Assembly (NCBI GenBank): GCA_029834535.1
Contig: JAQMWT010000390.1
Location: forward strand, 248,001 to 312,000
Direction: 5' to 3'
Length of the DNA: 64,000 bases
Origin: Chrysophaeum taylorii
Lineage: Eukaryota; Sar; Pelagophyceae; Pelagomonadales; Pelagomonadaceae
Part shown: in pieces, positions 31,070 through 41,269 of the stretch
Numbering within the stretch: position 1 is the first letter of the stretch
Layout of the letters: each line of letters starts with the position of its first letter
Translations under genes and position numbers: made by a program
The notes under the pieces: model-generated
Databases searched by the model: none
What the model saw: the letters and a program-made list of their open reading frames with translations, nothing else
Told to the model about the DNA's origin: nothing

Positions 31070-31687
31070 TTAGGAGCTTTTCCAGGCTTGGTAGGTTCGC
31101 TTGAAGTGGGCGAAGTTATTCCGGTGTGCGGAGGGGATCTCGACAAGCAAGTGGTCGAGGTTTGCGTTGGCGGCATCCATGAGCTTACGAGCGAGGCGGA
31201 GATTGTTTGGTTCAAGCAGAACGGTCTCCAAATCGTCGAGTACGGCGTTGAGCAGGGGGGGGACCGTCGGTGTGGAATCGCAGCGCCACGCAACGAGGCC
31301 TCGCGCCAAATCGAAGAAGGCCAATTCGGCTCTGTCCATAGGGCTCAGGTACTCTTCTAGTCTAGGCTTGTGCTCGGACGAATTAGGCACGAGCTGCATG
31401 AGCTGCGGAATGTAGCAGCGAGGGACCAAACCGACCAAGAGCGCGACACCCCGGCAGTACGCCTCGTCCTCCGCCGCTGCGACCCTCGAGGCCACTCGTA
31501 CGGCTCCTTCGTAGTCACCGGCGTCGAGGCATTCTGCGATCGCGCCGAGGGCTGCTCTGACCTCGGGACTGATGCTCGGGACGGTGCGGTGCCGGATGAA
31601 GTGCGCCGCGTTGACGTGCGGCGAATTGGCCGCGAAGTCCCTGCTCGAGGCGAGCTCGCAGGGCGGCGGGTATCGAAGGAACATCAT
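31070..31687 (-). CDS. helical protein of unknown function, possibly SRA1/Sec31-like
   Basis: 205 residues from the ATG at 31687, predicted almost wholly helical with no membrane segment. The stretch PSISPEVRAALGAIAECLDA (about 37-56), then GDYEGAVRVASRVAA, recalls the C-terminal SRA1-like helical bundle of Sec31, where a short ISPEV-type phrase begins the bundle. The match is too short to name the gene. The frame has coding-like codon use, a proper ATG and no low-complexity runs, which supports a real gene. Confidence 0.5.
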   Translation of the reverse strand: MMFLRYPPPCELASSRDFAANSPHVNAAHFIRHRTVPSISPEVRAALGAIAECLDAGDYEGAVRVASRVAAAEDEAYCRGVALLVGLVPRCYIPQLMQLVPNSSEHKPRLEEYLSPMDRAELAFFDLARGLVAWRCDSTPTVPPLLNAVLDDLETVLLEPNNLRLARKLMDAANANLDHLLVEIPSAHRNNFAHFKRTYQAWKSS

Positions 31688-32189
31688 GGCGAAGCCTCCT
31701 CAAGTACTGGGGAACCCAATATTAACTGCCGCGTCAGCAATTCTTACGAAGATGGGCTACGATGACGTTTTTGAGGTTTTTGTTCTTAACTACAAAGAAT
31801 TGAATTGAACTGAATTGGGGGCTCTAGGGGCAGAAGAATCTCGGTCTCAATAGCGCTGCAATCCCGCCCAAGTCTTAAAAAGTGTCCCTAGAATCCGAGG
31901 GTCGGGTCTTTCAACCCTATACGAATTAATCTCCTGGTCACCACCTTACTTGTGGGGGGGATTAATTAATTTATTTTGGAGTTGCTTCTTTCTGCGGAGA
32001 AAATGAGAAAAACCGTAACGGACTTAATTCCGGGGGGAGAAAAAATAGATCGCGAAAGAAAAGATCCTAATATCCTTTTGTTGTTGGATCTTCGCTTTCT
32101 TCGTAAAAATCTTCGAGCTTCTTCGAAGGGGTGATGATGCACAACGGACTTAGAATCCGCGGCCGGCAACGGCATACTGCAGCAGCATC
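31688..32189. other. promoter-side gap between divergent genes
   Basis: 502 bp, AT-richer than its surroundings (for example 31960-32110), between the 31070-31687 gene and the Rdx/SAM-like gene. No coding frame of note. Confidence 0.5.
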
Positions 32190-34931
32190 ATGGACGACTT
32201 GGACCTCCTCGACTCACTCTTTAGCGACCCCCCCGCCGTCCGATGGCGACGCGAGGAGGCTTACCTCCTCAAACAGGATGGACTCGGCAGCAGTCCGAAG
32301 AAGAGGAAAAATAAGAGTCCCTATGGTGAGCTCAAGCGCGTGCCCGTAAAGGCGACGTCGAGAAGAGGTCGCGTTGTTGTGCCGTGCGAGGCGCCGGCCC
32401 CCGAGACAGTCGACGACGAGCTCGCTAAAGAGCGGCGCGCCTTGAGGCGCAAGGCCAAGGTGCTCCGCCAGCGCGAACGCGCGTTGGTGGCGCGCGAGTC
32501 TAAGGCCCGCGTCGTCGCCGAGTCGTGCGCTGCCGCGACCGCGGCTGCCAACGCTGCCGCGATGATATCAAAGCGTCTCGCCACCAAGCTCAGCAAAAGG
32601 ACGGCCACCCTCGCAGCATTGCAGGACTGCCTCAAGCTGTCGCCACCCTTGAAGCATCACCAGCCGCCGGTCGTCGAGGTTGACGCCCCGAAGGCGCGCA
32701 GGAAGAAAACGGGGACATCATCGACGAAAAAACTCGCGGAGCCGCCGCCGTCGGCCGACGACGAGGCCGCCAGCATGCCGCTCGAAGCGGTCGGCTGGAC
32801 GCAACGGTTAGGGGGAGACGTGGTCGAACTCCTGCCGTCGGACCCGATTATCGTCGCGTGGCGCGAACTCGCGCGCGACGGTACTGCTGCCTCGACAACA
32901 GCCCCCAGAAGACAAAGAAGAAGAGTGCGCGTGCTCCAGTACGACGCGGACATGGAGCCGTGCGGCGAAATACAGTGCGATGCAACAATAACGAGCGCCG
33001 AGGAGGTGCTGTCGTCGCCTCGCGTTTTTGCGGCGGCGCTCGTCTTGGACGACTCTCCGTCGACGCCGCTCGCCGCGGGACTCGCGGCGGGCGCGAATAA
33101 AAAAAACAACTGCGACCATAAGCCTGTGTTCTTCGAGGATTTCGCCGGGCGGCGCCTGCGCGCGTGGACGATGCCGTCCGAGGAAGTGGGAGCCGCCTTG
33201 TCTACGGAGCTGTCGGCTTGTTTTGGCGAACACGTATTTCCGCCTTCCTCGAGCGAAAACTTGTCGCGGTTCGTGTGTGGCGTCGTGTTTCGACGGCGCG
33301 GGGACGGCGCCCCGCTTTTAAAATTTGTCGCCGCGCGCCTGGACCGCGAGAAAAGCGAGCCCCCGTGCGGCGCTTTCGGGCCGTGCGCGAAGACGCTCGC
33401 TTTGGCGCGCGTAAACCCTTACGCCGTCGTCCGCGTCGAGCACTGCCTCGACTGCGAGGCGCACGAGACAACGACAAAACACGTGCCGGGGACCTACGCC
33501 CGGCGGTTCGAGCGCTTGGCGGCGTACGTGCGTCGTCGCGCGCCGCACGCGATCGTCGTTGCGGCGAACGGGCCGACGCGGATTGGCGCGTTCGAGGTCC
33601 GATGCCAGGGCTACCTCTTTCGCGCTCCGACTCTCGTGCATTCCAAGTTTGGTTCCGAGGCCTTTCCGGCGCACGCCGACGTCGTCGCGATTCTCCGCGC
33701 CGAGACGACCGAGGCGCGCTCCGAGGAGGAGGAGGAGGAGGAGGAGGAGGCAATACCGCGGCGAGTCACGATCACGGCGATCGACGACCTCGCGGGGACA
33801 GAGGTGAGCGGCGTTCTCGTGACCCTTCTCAAACCCCGACGCGCCGGATGCGCGTTCCCTTTCGACCGCGACGACGGTACTGCTGCTGTTTCGTCCCCCG
33901 ATAAACCCAAGCGAAAACTCCTCCGACTCGGCGCGCGGGGGTCTCGGCTCAGGTCGTGGAATAAGACGACCGTCGTCGCCTGGCTCGAAGAGACCGCTGG
34001 CCTCCTCGAGGAGGAGGCTAGGTTTCTCGCGGCCGCGGCGGCAATCCAGTCGGGTCCCGACCTCCTCCGCCTCACCCCGGACGATCTCTCCAAATGTCTA
34101 ACCAGCCAAGCGCGCCGCCGCCAGGTCGTCGACGCAATTTCCAGCCTCGTCGACTCGTCGACTTCAACGTTCGACGACGGCTGGCCCTTCGACGATGACG
34201 ATCTTTTCCGGCGGTGTTGGGAGGTCGAAGCGATCGCGACAACCGGGCTCGACGGAAGATGTCTTATCAAAACGTCCGCGCCGCGCTGCGTGGCCGCTAC
34301 GTGCTGCGACCGCCGCTTCGCGCCGGCGTCTTCGCCACTCTCGTCGGCGCCCGACCTCGTCGTGCGCCTCGAGCCGCGCTTCGTCCGCTTGCGCGTAAAG
34401 ATCGAACCGCCGCGCCGCGCGACGCTCTTCCTCGCTTCCGCGCACCACCACACCTTTCGACTCTCCTGCGGTCTGGAGGGCCTCGTCGATGCCGAGCTCC
34501 CGGCAGACGACTACGTCCTGACCGCGGGCTGGCGCCACCTCGCTCTATTCGACGATCGCGAGATATCCGTAAGTCTCATTCTTGCCGATCGCGCCGACGC
34601 CTTCCGCCGGGATCTGGCCGCGCGCCGCCTGCAGCTCGCCTCGAGCCGGTCTATTAACCCTACTACTACGACGGGCTTCGTCGCCAAGATCATCGACGCG
34701 ACGCGCGACGCGCGCGATATCGTGGACGACGATATCGTCGACGAGTACCTCCACGACGATGACTTCGAGGAGGAGGACGACGACGAAGCTCCCGTTCGCA
34801 GACCACTGCTGCCGCCGCCCTCCCTCGAGTCGTCGCCCGCGCCGGCGACCTTCAACGCAGCCCTCTCGCCCTCCGACGAAGTCTTTGAGGGTCCGGCCGT
34901 CGCCCCTTCCGCTTACTTCTTGAATAACTAA
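32190..34931 (+). CDS. large protein with Rdx (selenoprotein W/H)-like and SAM-like domains
   Basis: 913 residues. After a charged, coiled N-terminal part, residues about 411-500 resemble the Rdx thioredoxin-like fold: YAVVRVEHCLDCEAHE with a CxxC (419, 422) at the redox position, and a downstream GPTRIGAFEVRC like the xPRxGxFEV strand of selenoproteins W and H. Both positions are Cys here. Residues about 589-655 look like a SAM helical domain (SWNKTTVVAWLEETAGL ... LTPDDLSKCLTSQARRRQVV). Late segments may be beta-rich. The architecture is unfamiliar to me. The present stop codon is supplied by a retroposon inserted at 34928, so the ancestral C-terminus was different. Confidence 0.6.
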   Translation: MDDLDLLDSLFSDPPAVRWRREEAYLLKQDGLGSSPKKRKNKSPYGELKRVPVKATSRRGRVVVPCEAPAPETVDDELAKERRALRRKAKVLRQRERALVARESKARVVAESCAAATAAANAAAMISKRLATKLSKRTATLAALQDCLKLSPPLKHHQPPVVEVDAPKARRKKTGTSSTKKLAEPPPSADDEAASMPLEAVGWTQRLGGDVVELLPSDPIIVAWRELARDGTAASTTAPRRQRRRVRVLQYDADMEPCGEIQCDATITSAEEVLSSPRVFAAALVLDDSPSTPLAAGLAAGANKKNNCDHKPVFFEDFAGRRLRAWTMPSEEVGAALSTELSACFGEHVFPPSSSENLSRFVCGVVFRRRGDGAPLLKFVAARLDREKSEPPCGAFGPCAKTLALARVNPYAVVRVEHCLDCEAHETTTKHVPGTYARRFERLAAYVRRRAPHAIVVAANGPTRIGAFEVRCQGYLFRAPTLVHSKFGSEAFPAHADVVAILRAETTEARSEEEEEEEEEAIPRRVTITAIDDLAGTEVSGVLVTLLKPRRAGCAFPFDRDDGTAAVSSPDKPKRKLLRLGARGSRLRSWNKTTVVAWLEETAGLLEEEARFLAAAAAIQSGPDLLRLTPDDLSKCLTSQARRRQVVDAISSLVDSSTSTFDDGWPFDDDDLFRRCWEVEAIATTGLDGRCLIKTSAPRCVAATCCDRRFAPASSPLSSAPDLVVRLEPRFVRLRVKIEPPRRATLFLASAHHHTFRLSCGLEGLVDAELPADDYVLTAGWRHLALFDDREISVSLILADRADAFRRDLAARRLQLASSRSINPTTTTGFVAKIIDATRDARDIVDDDIVDEYLHDDDFEEEDDDEAPVRRPLLPPPSLESSPAPATFNAALSPSDEVFEGPAVAPSAYFLNN

Positions 34932-35264
34932 CTTAGTAACTACTAACTTCAGACCTCTCCCGAGCATGGGAGCCAGGCCGGACCGACAGGAGCCAGTCCG
35001 GAATCACGGGCCTGTAGACGAGGGGCGCCGAAAGGTGGGTTGGCGGAGAGTGATCTGATCATCAAGCTTGTCGCCATGCGACGAGGAGACCGCGATGTGA
35101 CTGACAACCAACTCGTCGATAACCTTCCGTCTGCGCCCCCCGGCCATACCCCGTCCCACTGCGAACGTTCCGGCTGCCAACCGGCCCGCCCGAGAGGCGA
35201 ATAGGTGCCAACCTACGCCGGGAGGGCGGATGCCCTCGCAAGGCTCAGGATTCATGAGGCACCG
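34928..35264 (-). mobile_element. SINE-like retroposon copy 1 (5' truncated)
   Basis: Same family as 41270-41687, 49273-49649 and 51735-52093, read on the minus strand. It is flanked by a perfect 10-bp target-site duplication TCTTGAATAA (34918-34927 and 35265-35274). The 3' tail (left side) is a CTAACT/TTAG-type simple repeat. The 5' end is truncated at the GACGGTGCC region compared with 49273-49649. Confidence 0.85.
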
Positions 35265-35514
35265 TCTTGAATAATAATAATAATAATAACATGGTTCTAC
35301 GGTGACATTCGTCTTCTTCTTCTTCTTCTAAACAGGACTTGTCTCTCATCATGTATTTCGGTGGAGGAACACAATGCCCCCGCATCTTTTCCAAAAAAAC
35401 GGGCGCAATTTGTTGGTGATTTGCGTGCAGGGTTTCAGGATTGATTGATTGATTGATTGATTGCAAGGGTTAATTAACTAAGATTTAGTTACGCCCGTGT
35501 CCGACACGACGACG

Positions 35515-37976
35515 ATGTCGGAAGTCGCTTACGTAAATGCGCTCGTCAGCGTCTTAAAATCCAAGGGCGGCGAATGCGAGCTTAGCGTTCTCGGCAAGCT
35601 CGTGCCAAAGCCACGCGGAGTGGTCGGGAGTCTTGGGGCAGTTCTGCGGCGAAACAAAGACCGATTCGTCGTTATGGATAAAAAAAATCGCGTTAAGCTG
35701 TCGTCGTCGCCCTCATTCAAGCACGCATTTCAAAACCCCTCGTTGCATGACATGTTTGGGTTGATTGCCCACGTAGCTGCCGAGTTTCAAGCACGCCCGC
35801 CGCCAGCAACGAAGGACGAGTTTCTGTCGGAGCTGCGAGGCGCCGGCGCGACGTCCGAAGTGCTGGACCAAATGTCCCGGCGAAGCTATGTGAAAGTCGT
35901 CGGCGGTGTCAATCTCGAGTGGAATTTAGCAAAAATACTCGATGCGGCTCGGCGTCTCCCAGCCGAGGATACCGCAGTTGCTACGGCGCGCGAGGGAGAT
36001 TCCACCTCGTCTATTCCCGAGCTAGGAGAAAGGCGAGAGCAAGCTGAGTCTCCCGACTCCCGATTCGAGTTCGTTCAGAGCGCTCACGATTTGGCCCGCG
36101 TTGCAGCAACTTTGTGTGATGGGGCTGGCACACATGTGGCGGTCGACTGCGAAGGTATTCCCAACAAGTCTCTCTCGATACTGACGATCGCCGCGAGCGA
36201 CTGCGTCTACATTTTTGACTGCGTCCGCCTTGATCCGAAAGATGTGTGCGCCGCCTTGGACCAGCTCTTCACCAGCGACGACATCAAGATGTTTCACGAT
36301 CTTCACCGCGACGTTGTAGCCCTGAACCACTTCGGTAATCTTTCGCGAGCGGAAACTTTGTTCGATTCGCAGCTCGCCGTCGAATACGGTACCGGTAATC
36401 CGCTCGCCAGTTTCGACGAAATGCTCGCACACTTCGGCTGCCGTACGTATTCCACGAAGGACCGCGCGAAGCGTAGCATGCAGCAGGAGGAAAACTACTG
36501 GACGCGACGTCCGCTTTCGCGGGAGGCTCTTCGCTCCGTCGCGTTAGGCGCGCGCTCGATGTTCGACGCCCGCGCCCCCATTCTCAAAACGCTTGGTGAC
36601 GTGGCTTGGTGCACCGTCCTCGAAGCTTCGCGAGCGCGAGCCGACTTTGCGTTGGAGCACGCCGGTGAGCGCTCGCTATGCTTCGATACGAGCAACGACT
36701 ACGCCGTCGCGAGCGCCGAGCTTCTCGAGCTCACGGGCCGGCTCGACAAGCTGGCGATCGAACCGCTCAAGTTTGAGAGCGAAGTGGCGGACTTGTTGGG
36801 ACTTCTCCCCGACGACTTGAAACTAAAACTCGTCGGAGGAGGAAGACAAAGCCAACTTTCCAACATGGTCGAGCGACTTTTATCAACCCCTCGTCGTCGT
36901 CGCGACGAAGAGTCTATCGTTTCTGGAGAACCGACGAACGAGGCCAATTGGGAACTTTCAGACGTTGTCCTCGACTACGGTCGTCGACCTTGGTGTATGC
37001 TCTCGAGGGAGCGCGTTATGCTGTCGGACGATCCCGAGCGAATGGTCACACGCCGCGACCTCGATGCTATCATCGAGAAGATCGGGGGGTTTGGCCACGA
37101 CAACCGCGCGGGCCTCGAGCGCAAACTTCACCGCATCAGTGCCATACGCGACCGAATGGGGGAAATCGTTGGTCTAACTATGCGCGTTGGTCGTTGGTTT
37201 CGCGGAAACGCAGCCATGCTCTCCGACCTCCTGCTGGGCAGCAACAAGTCCATCCTCATTCTCGGCGAGCCCGGCAGCGGCAAGACGACGATCGTGCGCG
37301 AAGCGACGCGACTCCTCTCCGAGCGCCTGAATGTCTGCGTGGTTGACACGTCGAACGAAATCGCGGGCGACCGGCCGGAGTCCTCGCTTGCTCTTCTTCT
37401 TGCCCGCGTGAAGTTTTTAACCCCGTCTCTCGACCACCGCCGTCGCCGCAGGCGACGGCAGCATTCCGCACGAGTGCATCGGGTATGCTCGACGCATGAT
37501 GGTACCGTCGCTCGACGTTCAGGCATTCATCATGATCGAGGCCGTGCAAAATCACACGCCGGACGCGATCGTGATCGACGAGATCGGTCGTTCGCGCGAG
37601 GTCGAAGCCGCGCGCACCGTCAAGCAGCGCGGCGTGAGGATGATGGCCTCAGCCCATGGTGACCTGCGCAAGCTGATCAAGAATCGCGAGCTGCGCGGCT
37701 TGGTTGGGGGTGTGGAGACCGTGACCGTTGGCGACATGATGGCCAAGGAAGAAGCCAAGAAGAAGGGGGGGGAGGCCTCGAAAGTCAAGACGCAGCGCGC
37801 GGGCGAGCCGACGTTCGATGCGCTCATCGAAGTGCGTCGGGGGGCCCACAACGAGTGGCGCGTGACGCACAACGTCGCGGCTGCCGTCGACGCGATCCTC
37901 AACGGCCAGGAGTATTCCTTTGAACGCCGGAGCCGAGACCCCGGCACGGGATGTCTGCGCCGGATTCTCGCCCACG

Positions 37977-37981
<5 letters not shown>
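35515..37981 (+). CDS. 3'-5' exonuclease (DEDD) fused to SpoIIIAA/Ycf45-like ATPase (spliced)
   Basis: Exons 35515-37366 and 37452-37981 give 793 residues. Residues about 185-365 form an RNase D/WRN-type exonuclease: THVAVDCEG (DxE), FHDLHRDVVAL (second Asp), LFDSQLAVEYG and a terminal EALRSVALGARSMFDA. The C-terminal 270 residues match SpoIIIAA/Ycf45 P-loop ATPases: ILGEPGSGKTTIVREA (Walker A), VVDTSNEIAGDGSIPHE (with the 85-nt insert removed), QAFIMIEAVQNHTPDAIVID with EIG (Walker B), and HGDLRKLIKN. Ycf45-like ATPases act in plastids of algae and plants. A nucleic-acid-processing machine combining ATPase and exonuclease is inferred. No clear transit peptide is visible. Confidence 0.8.
37367..37451 (+). 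other. 85-nt GC-AG intron flanked by a 6-bp direct repeat
   Basis: The two halves of the conserved SNEIAGDGSIPHE motif are separated by 85 bases that shift the frame. The sequence GGCGAC occurs at both ends (37366-37371 and 37451-37456), so the exact cut is ambiguous. The only cut ending in AG gives a GC donor. A TTTTTAAC branch-point-like string and a pyrimidine-rich tract precede the acceptor. Confidence 0.7.
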
Positions 37982-38007
<26 letters not shown>

Positions 38008-38008
38008 T
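37976..38008. repeat. (GATA)n microsatellite
   Basis: About eight GATA units; the first overlaps the stop codon of the exonuclease/ATPase gene. Confidence 0.9.
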
Positions 38009-38835
38009 GATAATAGGGCAGCGACACCTACCTGAAAAGGTGTCAGTCACCTCGTCGGGTATGCACCACCAGGATAATAATCACCAGTGCGAGCGGGCCG
38101 CGGCGAGCCTGACGTGGCACCACAATGTGGCGGCGGCTCGAGCTGGTCGGTTGTGTACACCTAGGCTAGGAGGAGAGGCGGATTTGTACACGTGATTCGT
38201 CCCACTACCGGGGCTGTACAGCCTCATATTGCTGCTGGTGCACAGCCCTTGGTTTGGTTTGTACATGTGCAGGCAACTACGACCACTCCCCCCAACCCCC
38301 CCATCCCTTATAGCTCTAGCCCTTTTGTGCTGCGCGCTTCTCGCTCGAGGCGTCTTCGGCTGTGTGCTTGTTGTTTCTTTGTTGTTGCAGCCCAGCACTC
38401 CTCCTCGTTGTTGCGTTGATGACCGCATGCAGCATGCAACCGCAGCGTCCGCGGATGGGCGACGCTGGATGTCGTCGCCGAGGAATAATAGTTCTATTAA
38501 TGTACACCATTGTTATTCGAATAAAATTATCTCGTAAGTAACCCTGCGGATGGATAATCCCCACCGCGCATTCGTCGTAGCAGTCAGTACGTCAAGTTGT
38601 TGTTGTTGTGAAGGCACCAATTCAGTATCAGCGAGCTCAGTTTCTTCTTCTGCCAAGGCGGCAAAAGGAGCCTCTCCATTCTCGAGACTCCGCTCTCTCC
38701 CATCTCGCTTGGTTTTTAAAATTTCAAAGCTTCGTCCGCTGGTCGGTCAGGACCCCAAGAATAGATAGATAGATAGATAGATAGATATTCTGTGGTAAGG
38801 GTGAAACCGAGGCGAAACCTGGTGTTGTTGTTATT
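38009..38835. other. intergenic region with second (GATA)n run
   Basis: No supported gene in 827 bp. A second (GATA)n array lies at 38760-38787, about 50 bp before the FYVE-SYLF start codon. Confidence 0.6.
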
Positions 38836-40161
38836 ATGGAGTACGACCCTCGGTCTCGGGCCGTGTGGCAGTCGGGCGGGTACGACAGCGTATTGTCGGA
38901 GGCCGGCCTACCCAAGGCGCCGCCCGTGTGGGTCGCCGACGCCGAGGCGTCGAGGTGCATGGCGGTCCGCGGAAACGGCGACATGTGCGGCCGGTTGTTC
39001 GGAAGCTTCGAGTGGCGACATCACTGTCGTTTTTGCGGGAAAGTGGTGTGCGGTCGGTGCTCGTCGAAGAACGCGTTGTTGCCGGGGAAGTGGTCGCCGT
39101 ACTGCGAGCCAAGCTATGATTTTTCCGAGCCTCGACGAGTGTGCGACGCTTGCTTCGACGCGCTCGAGCCTTTTCAGCACAAGTGGGCGAACGAGCGAGC
39201 GCACGCGCACCAGCTCAACTCCGTATCGAACGACGCGATGACACGGTACATGAACTCCCCGATCGCCTTTTCCCTCGGCCACGAAGTCCGCAAGGCGACG
39301 TACGCGCTCGCGAATCTCACCGCTGGCGTAAACTACTGGGACGGAGACGCCGAGTTCGTACATCGGGCTCTCTCCGGGGCGGTGGGGTTGCTGTTTGTGA
39401 CCATGGCCAAGGTCGCGTTTATCGGGGGCCTCCGCGTCGGCACGGGCCTCCTCGTTGCGCGGATCGGGGAAGGATGGTCGGCGCCGTGTGCCGTCGGCAC
39501 CTTCGGCCTCACCTTTGGGGCTGTCGTCGGGGCGGAGATCTCCGACACCGTCACGGCCCTCGACCAGGCCGCGTTGGACGAACTCTGCGACGAATCCACC
39601 TCCAAGATTTCCCTCGGCGGCGCCGCGTCGCTAGCCCTCGGTCCCCTCGGCCGCGCCGCTCACGCCGAGGCGATCGTCGCCTCCGACGCGAACGCCGCCA
39701 CCACCGCTACTTATTCACATTCCCGCGGCTTTTACGGCGGCGTCACCCTCGAGGGCGCCTACGTCTCCATCCGCGCCGACGTCAACCACTCCTTCTACGG
39801 CGTCCCCGTCACCACTAGGGACCTCCTCCGCGGCAACGTCCAGCCCCCCGAGGCCGCGCGGCCCCTCTATTTCCAGCTCGCGGCCTACTACGACCTCGCC
39901 CACGACTTTATCCAAAGCCTCCCGCCCGCGAGCCACACCAACTCATCCCCGGCTTTTTTCCTCTGCGGACCGGTCTACGAAGACCAAGTCGACGACGACT
40001 CGACCCCTGCAAAGGCGGCCGCGGCGGCGGCCGCCAAGGCGGCGGCGGCGACTTCTCCGCGCGATAACAACAACCCTTTCGACGACGGTAACGGTGCTTG
40101 GACCGGTGGGGCGCACCACGACGGCGCCTGGCCCGAGTCCAAGTCGTCGATCGATGTCTGA
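38836..40161 (+). CDS. FYVE zinc finger - SYLF domain protein
   Basis: 441 residues. Residues about 33-110 are a FYVE-type finger: CMAVRGNGDMCGRLF, then WRHHCRFCGKVVCGRCSS with the R-HHC core (61-64), and closing CDACF; this binds phosphatidylinositol 3-phosphate. Residues about 190-350 are a SYLF (Ysc84/DUF500) domain, with the FGAVVGAEISD and RGFYGGVTLEGAYVSIR blocks, which binds phosphoinositides and, in fungi and animals, actin patches. An Ala-rich segment and an Asn-Pro-Phe (NPF) triplet near the C-terminus could recruit EH-domain proteins. An endosomal membrane adaptor is likely. FYVE-SYLF pairs are known in protists and plants. Confidence 0.88.
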   Translation: MEYDPRSRAVWQSGGYDSVLSEAGLPKAPPVWVADAEASRCMAVRGNGDMCGRLFGSFEWRHHCRFCGKVVCGRCSSKNALLPGKWSPYCEPSYDFSEPRRVCDACFDALEPFQHKWANERAHAHQLNSVSNDAMTRYMNSPIAFSLGHEVRKATYALANLTAGVNYWDGDAEFVHRALSGAVGLLFVTMAKVAFIGGLRVGTGLLVARIGEGWSAPCAVGTFGLTFGAVVGAEISDTVTALDQAALDELCDESTSKISLGGAASLALGPLGRAAHAEAIVASDANAATTATYSHSRGFYGGVTLEGAYVSIRADVNHSFYGVPVTTRDLLRGNVQPPEAARPLYFQLAAYYDLAHDFIQSLPPASHTNSSPAFFLCGPVYEDQVDDDSTPAKAAAAAAAKAAAATSPRDNNNPFDDGNGAWTGGAHHDGAWPESKSSIDV

Positions 40162-40189
40162 AAATTATTATCTGCTTTGCACCACCAAC

Positions 40190-40235
40190 TCATCTCATCT
40201 CATCTCATCTCATGTCATGTCATGTCATGTCATGT
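40190..40235. repeat. (CTCAT)n then (GTCAT)n microsatellite
   Basis: Two pentanucleotide arrays that differ by one base follow directly on each other, just after the FYVE-SYLF gene. Confidence 0.9.
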
Positions 40236-41260
40236 ACCTACTACTACTATCGCCTTGCTTGCTTTCACTATGATGGTGGGATGATGAAAGGGGAGAGCAT
40301 TATTCCCGAGTCAGTCCTGCGGCTGTTAAGTTTTTCAACGACAAATGTTATTAGGGCGTCCTACTCCCCTGAACACGCTTACGCTCGCCAGAGCTTTTTG
40401 TCGGCGCGTAACCAAATACTCACGGCCCTTTTGTTGTTCTGGGCCATCATCCTATACTTAGGTGCGGCGGGTCGAATCCAGGGCGCTTACCAGAGCGGCT
40501 GAGTTTCGATGTTGGAGACTTGTACCGGCCACCCGTCTTTGCTAAGGAAGTGTGCCGGCATGCGCTTTTGTGTGGTCGGTTTTGCACCCGACTCGAAAAT
40601 ATGACGAGGCTGCCGTCCCAGATGATGCCACTGGAACCAGCCGTCGCGCGTTCCAAGGCATCGAGCAACCTTCAGACTGACGAGGGCCTACGCGATGACA
40701 GTGGCTTCGCAGATCTTCGCTCGACGACACGACGACCCCGACCTTGAGCTTTTAAGCCTGCCTGCGGGCCCTAGGTCGTGAAGGCCCCGTCTGCGACGTT
40801 GGCGTTCATCGTCTTCTCGTACGTTCCCGTAGCGCCGGTTACACTTCGTGATGAACGCCGTAATCCCCCGACCGAGTCCTTTGTCGACCCCTCGGTGGTG
40901 GTCCGTTGTATGGCGCTGCGTTTTCGGATGGCTCCTGTGGCACCACCGACACTGGCGTCACGTGATTCCCACTACTAGACTTCCGAAACTCTATGACGAG
41001 CTTGGTTTAGCTCCCCGAAGTTACAACGGTCGCTCCTTCACGGCCAAGACGTTGGAAACCCCGATGCCAACCGCTGCCACACGGATGAGGAGGGGCTTCT
41101 CCTCCACTGGGAGAACTTCGCGTTGAGCGTCGGAGCATAAATCACTGCAAAATCCTCACCTGTTGTTTTTACCACAGCGGCCAGAACGCCGACTTTAAAA
41201 CCGCCACGTGTTACCACACCAAAACACGCAAAGCCAGTATAACAAACAGCTTTAGTACAA
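40236..41260. other. 1-kb stretch without a supported gene
   Basis: Several short frames on both strands, none with a recognisable domain. It may be old transposon debris. Confidence 0.5.
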
Positions 41261-41269
41261 CCATTCCCT

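Noticed and set aside
40460-40505. GGGTCGAATCC, a near-match to the tRNA B box
   Set aside because: The flanking bases do not form a T stem or acceptor stem, and no A box is correctly spaced.
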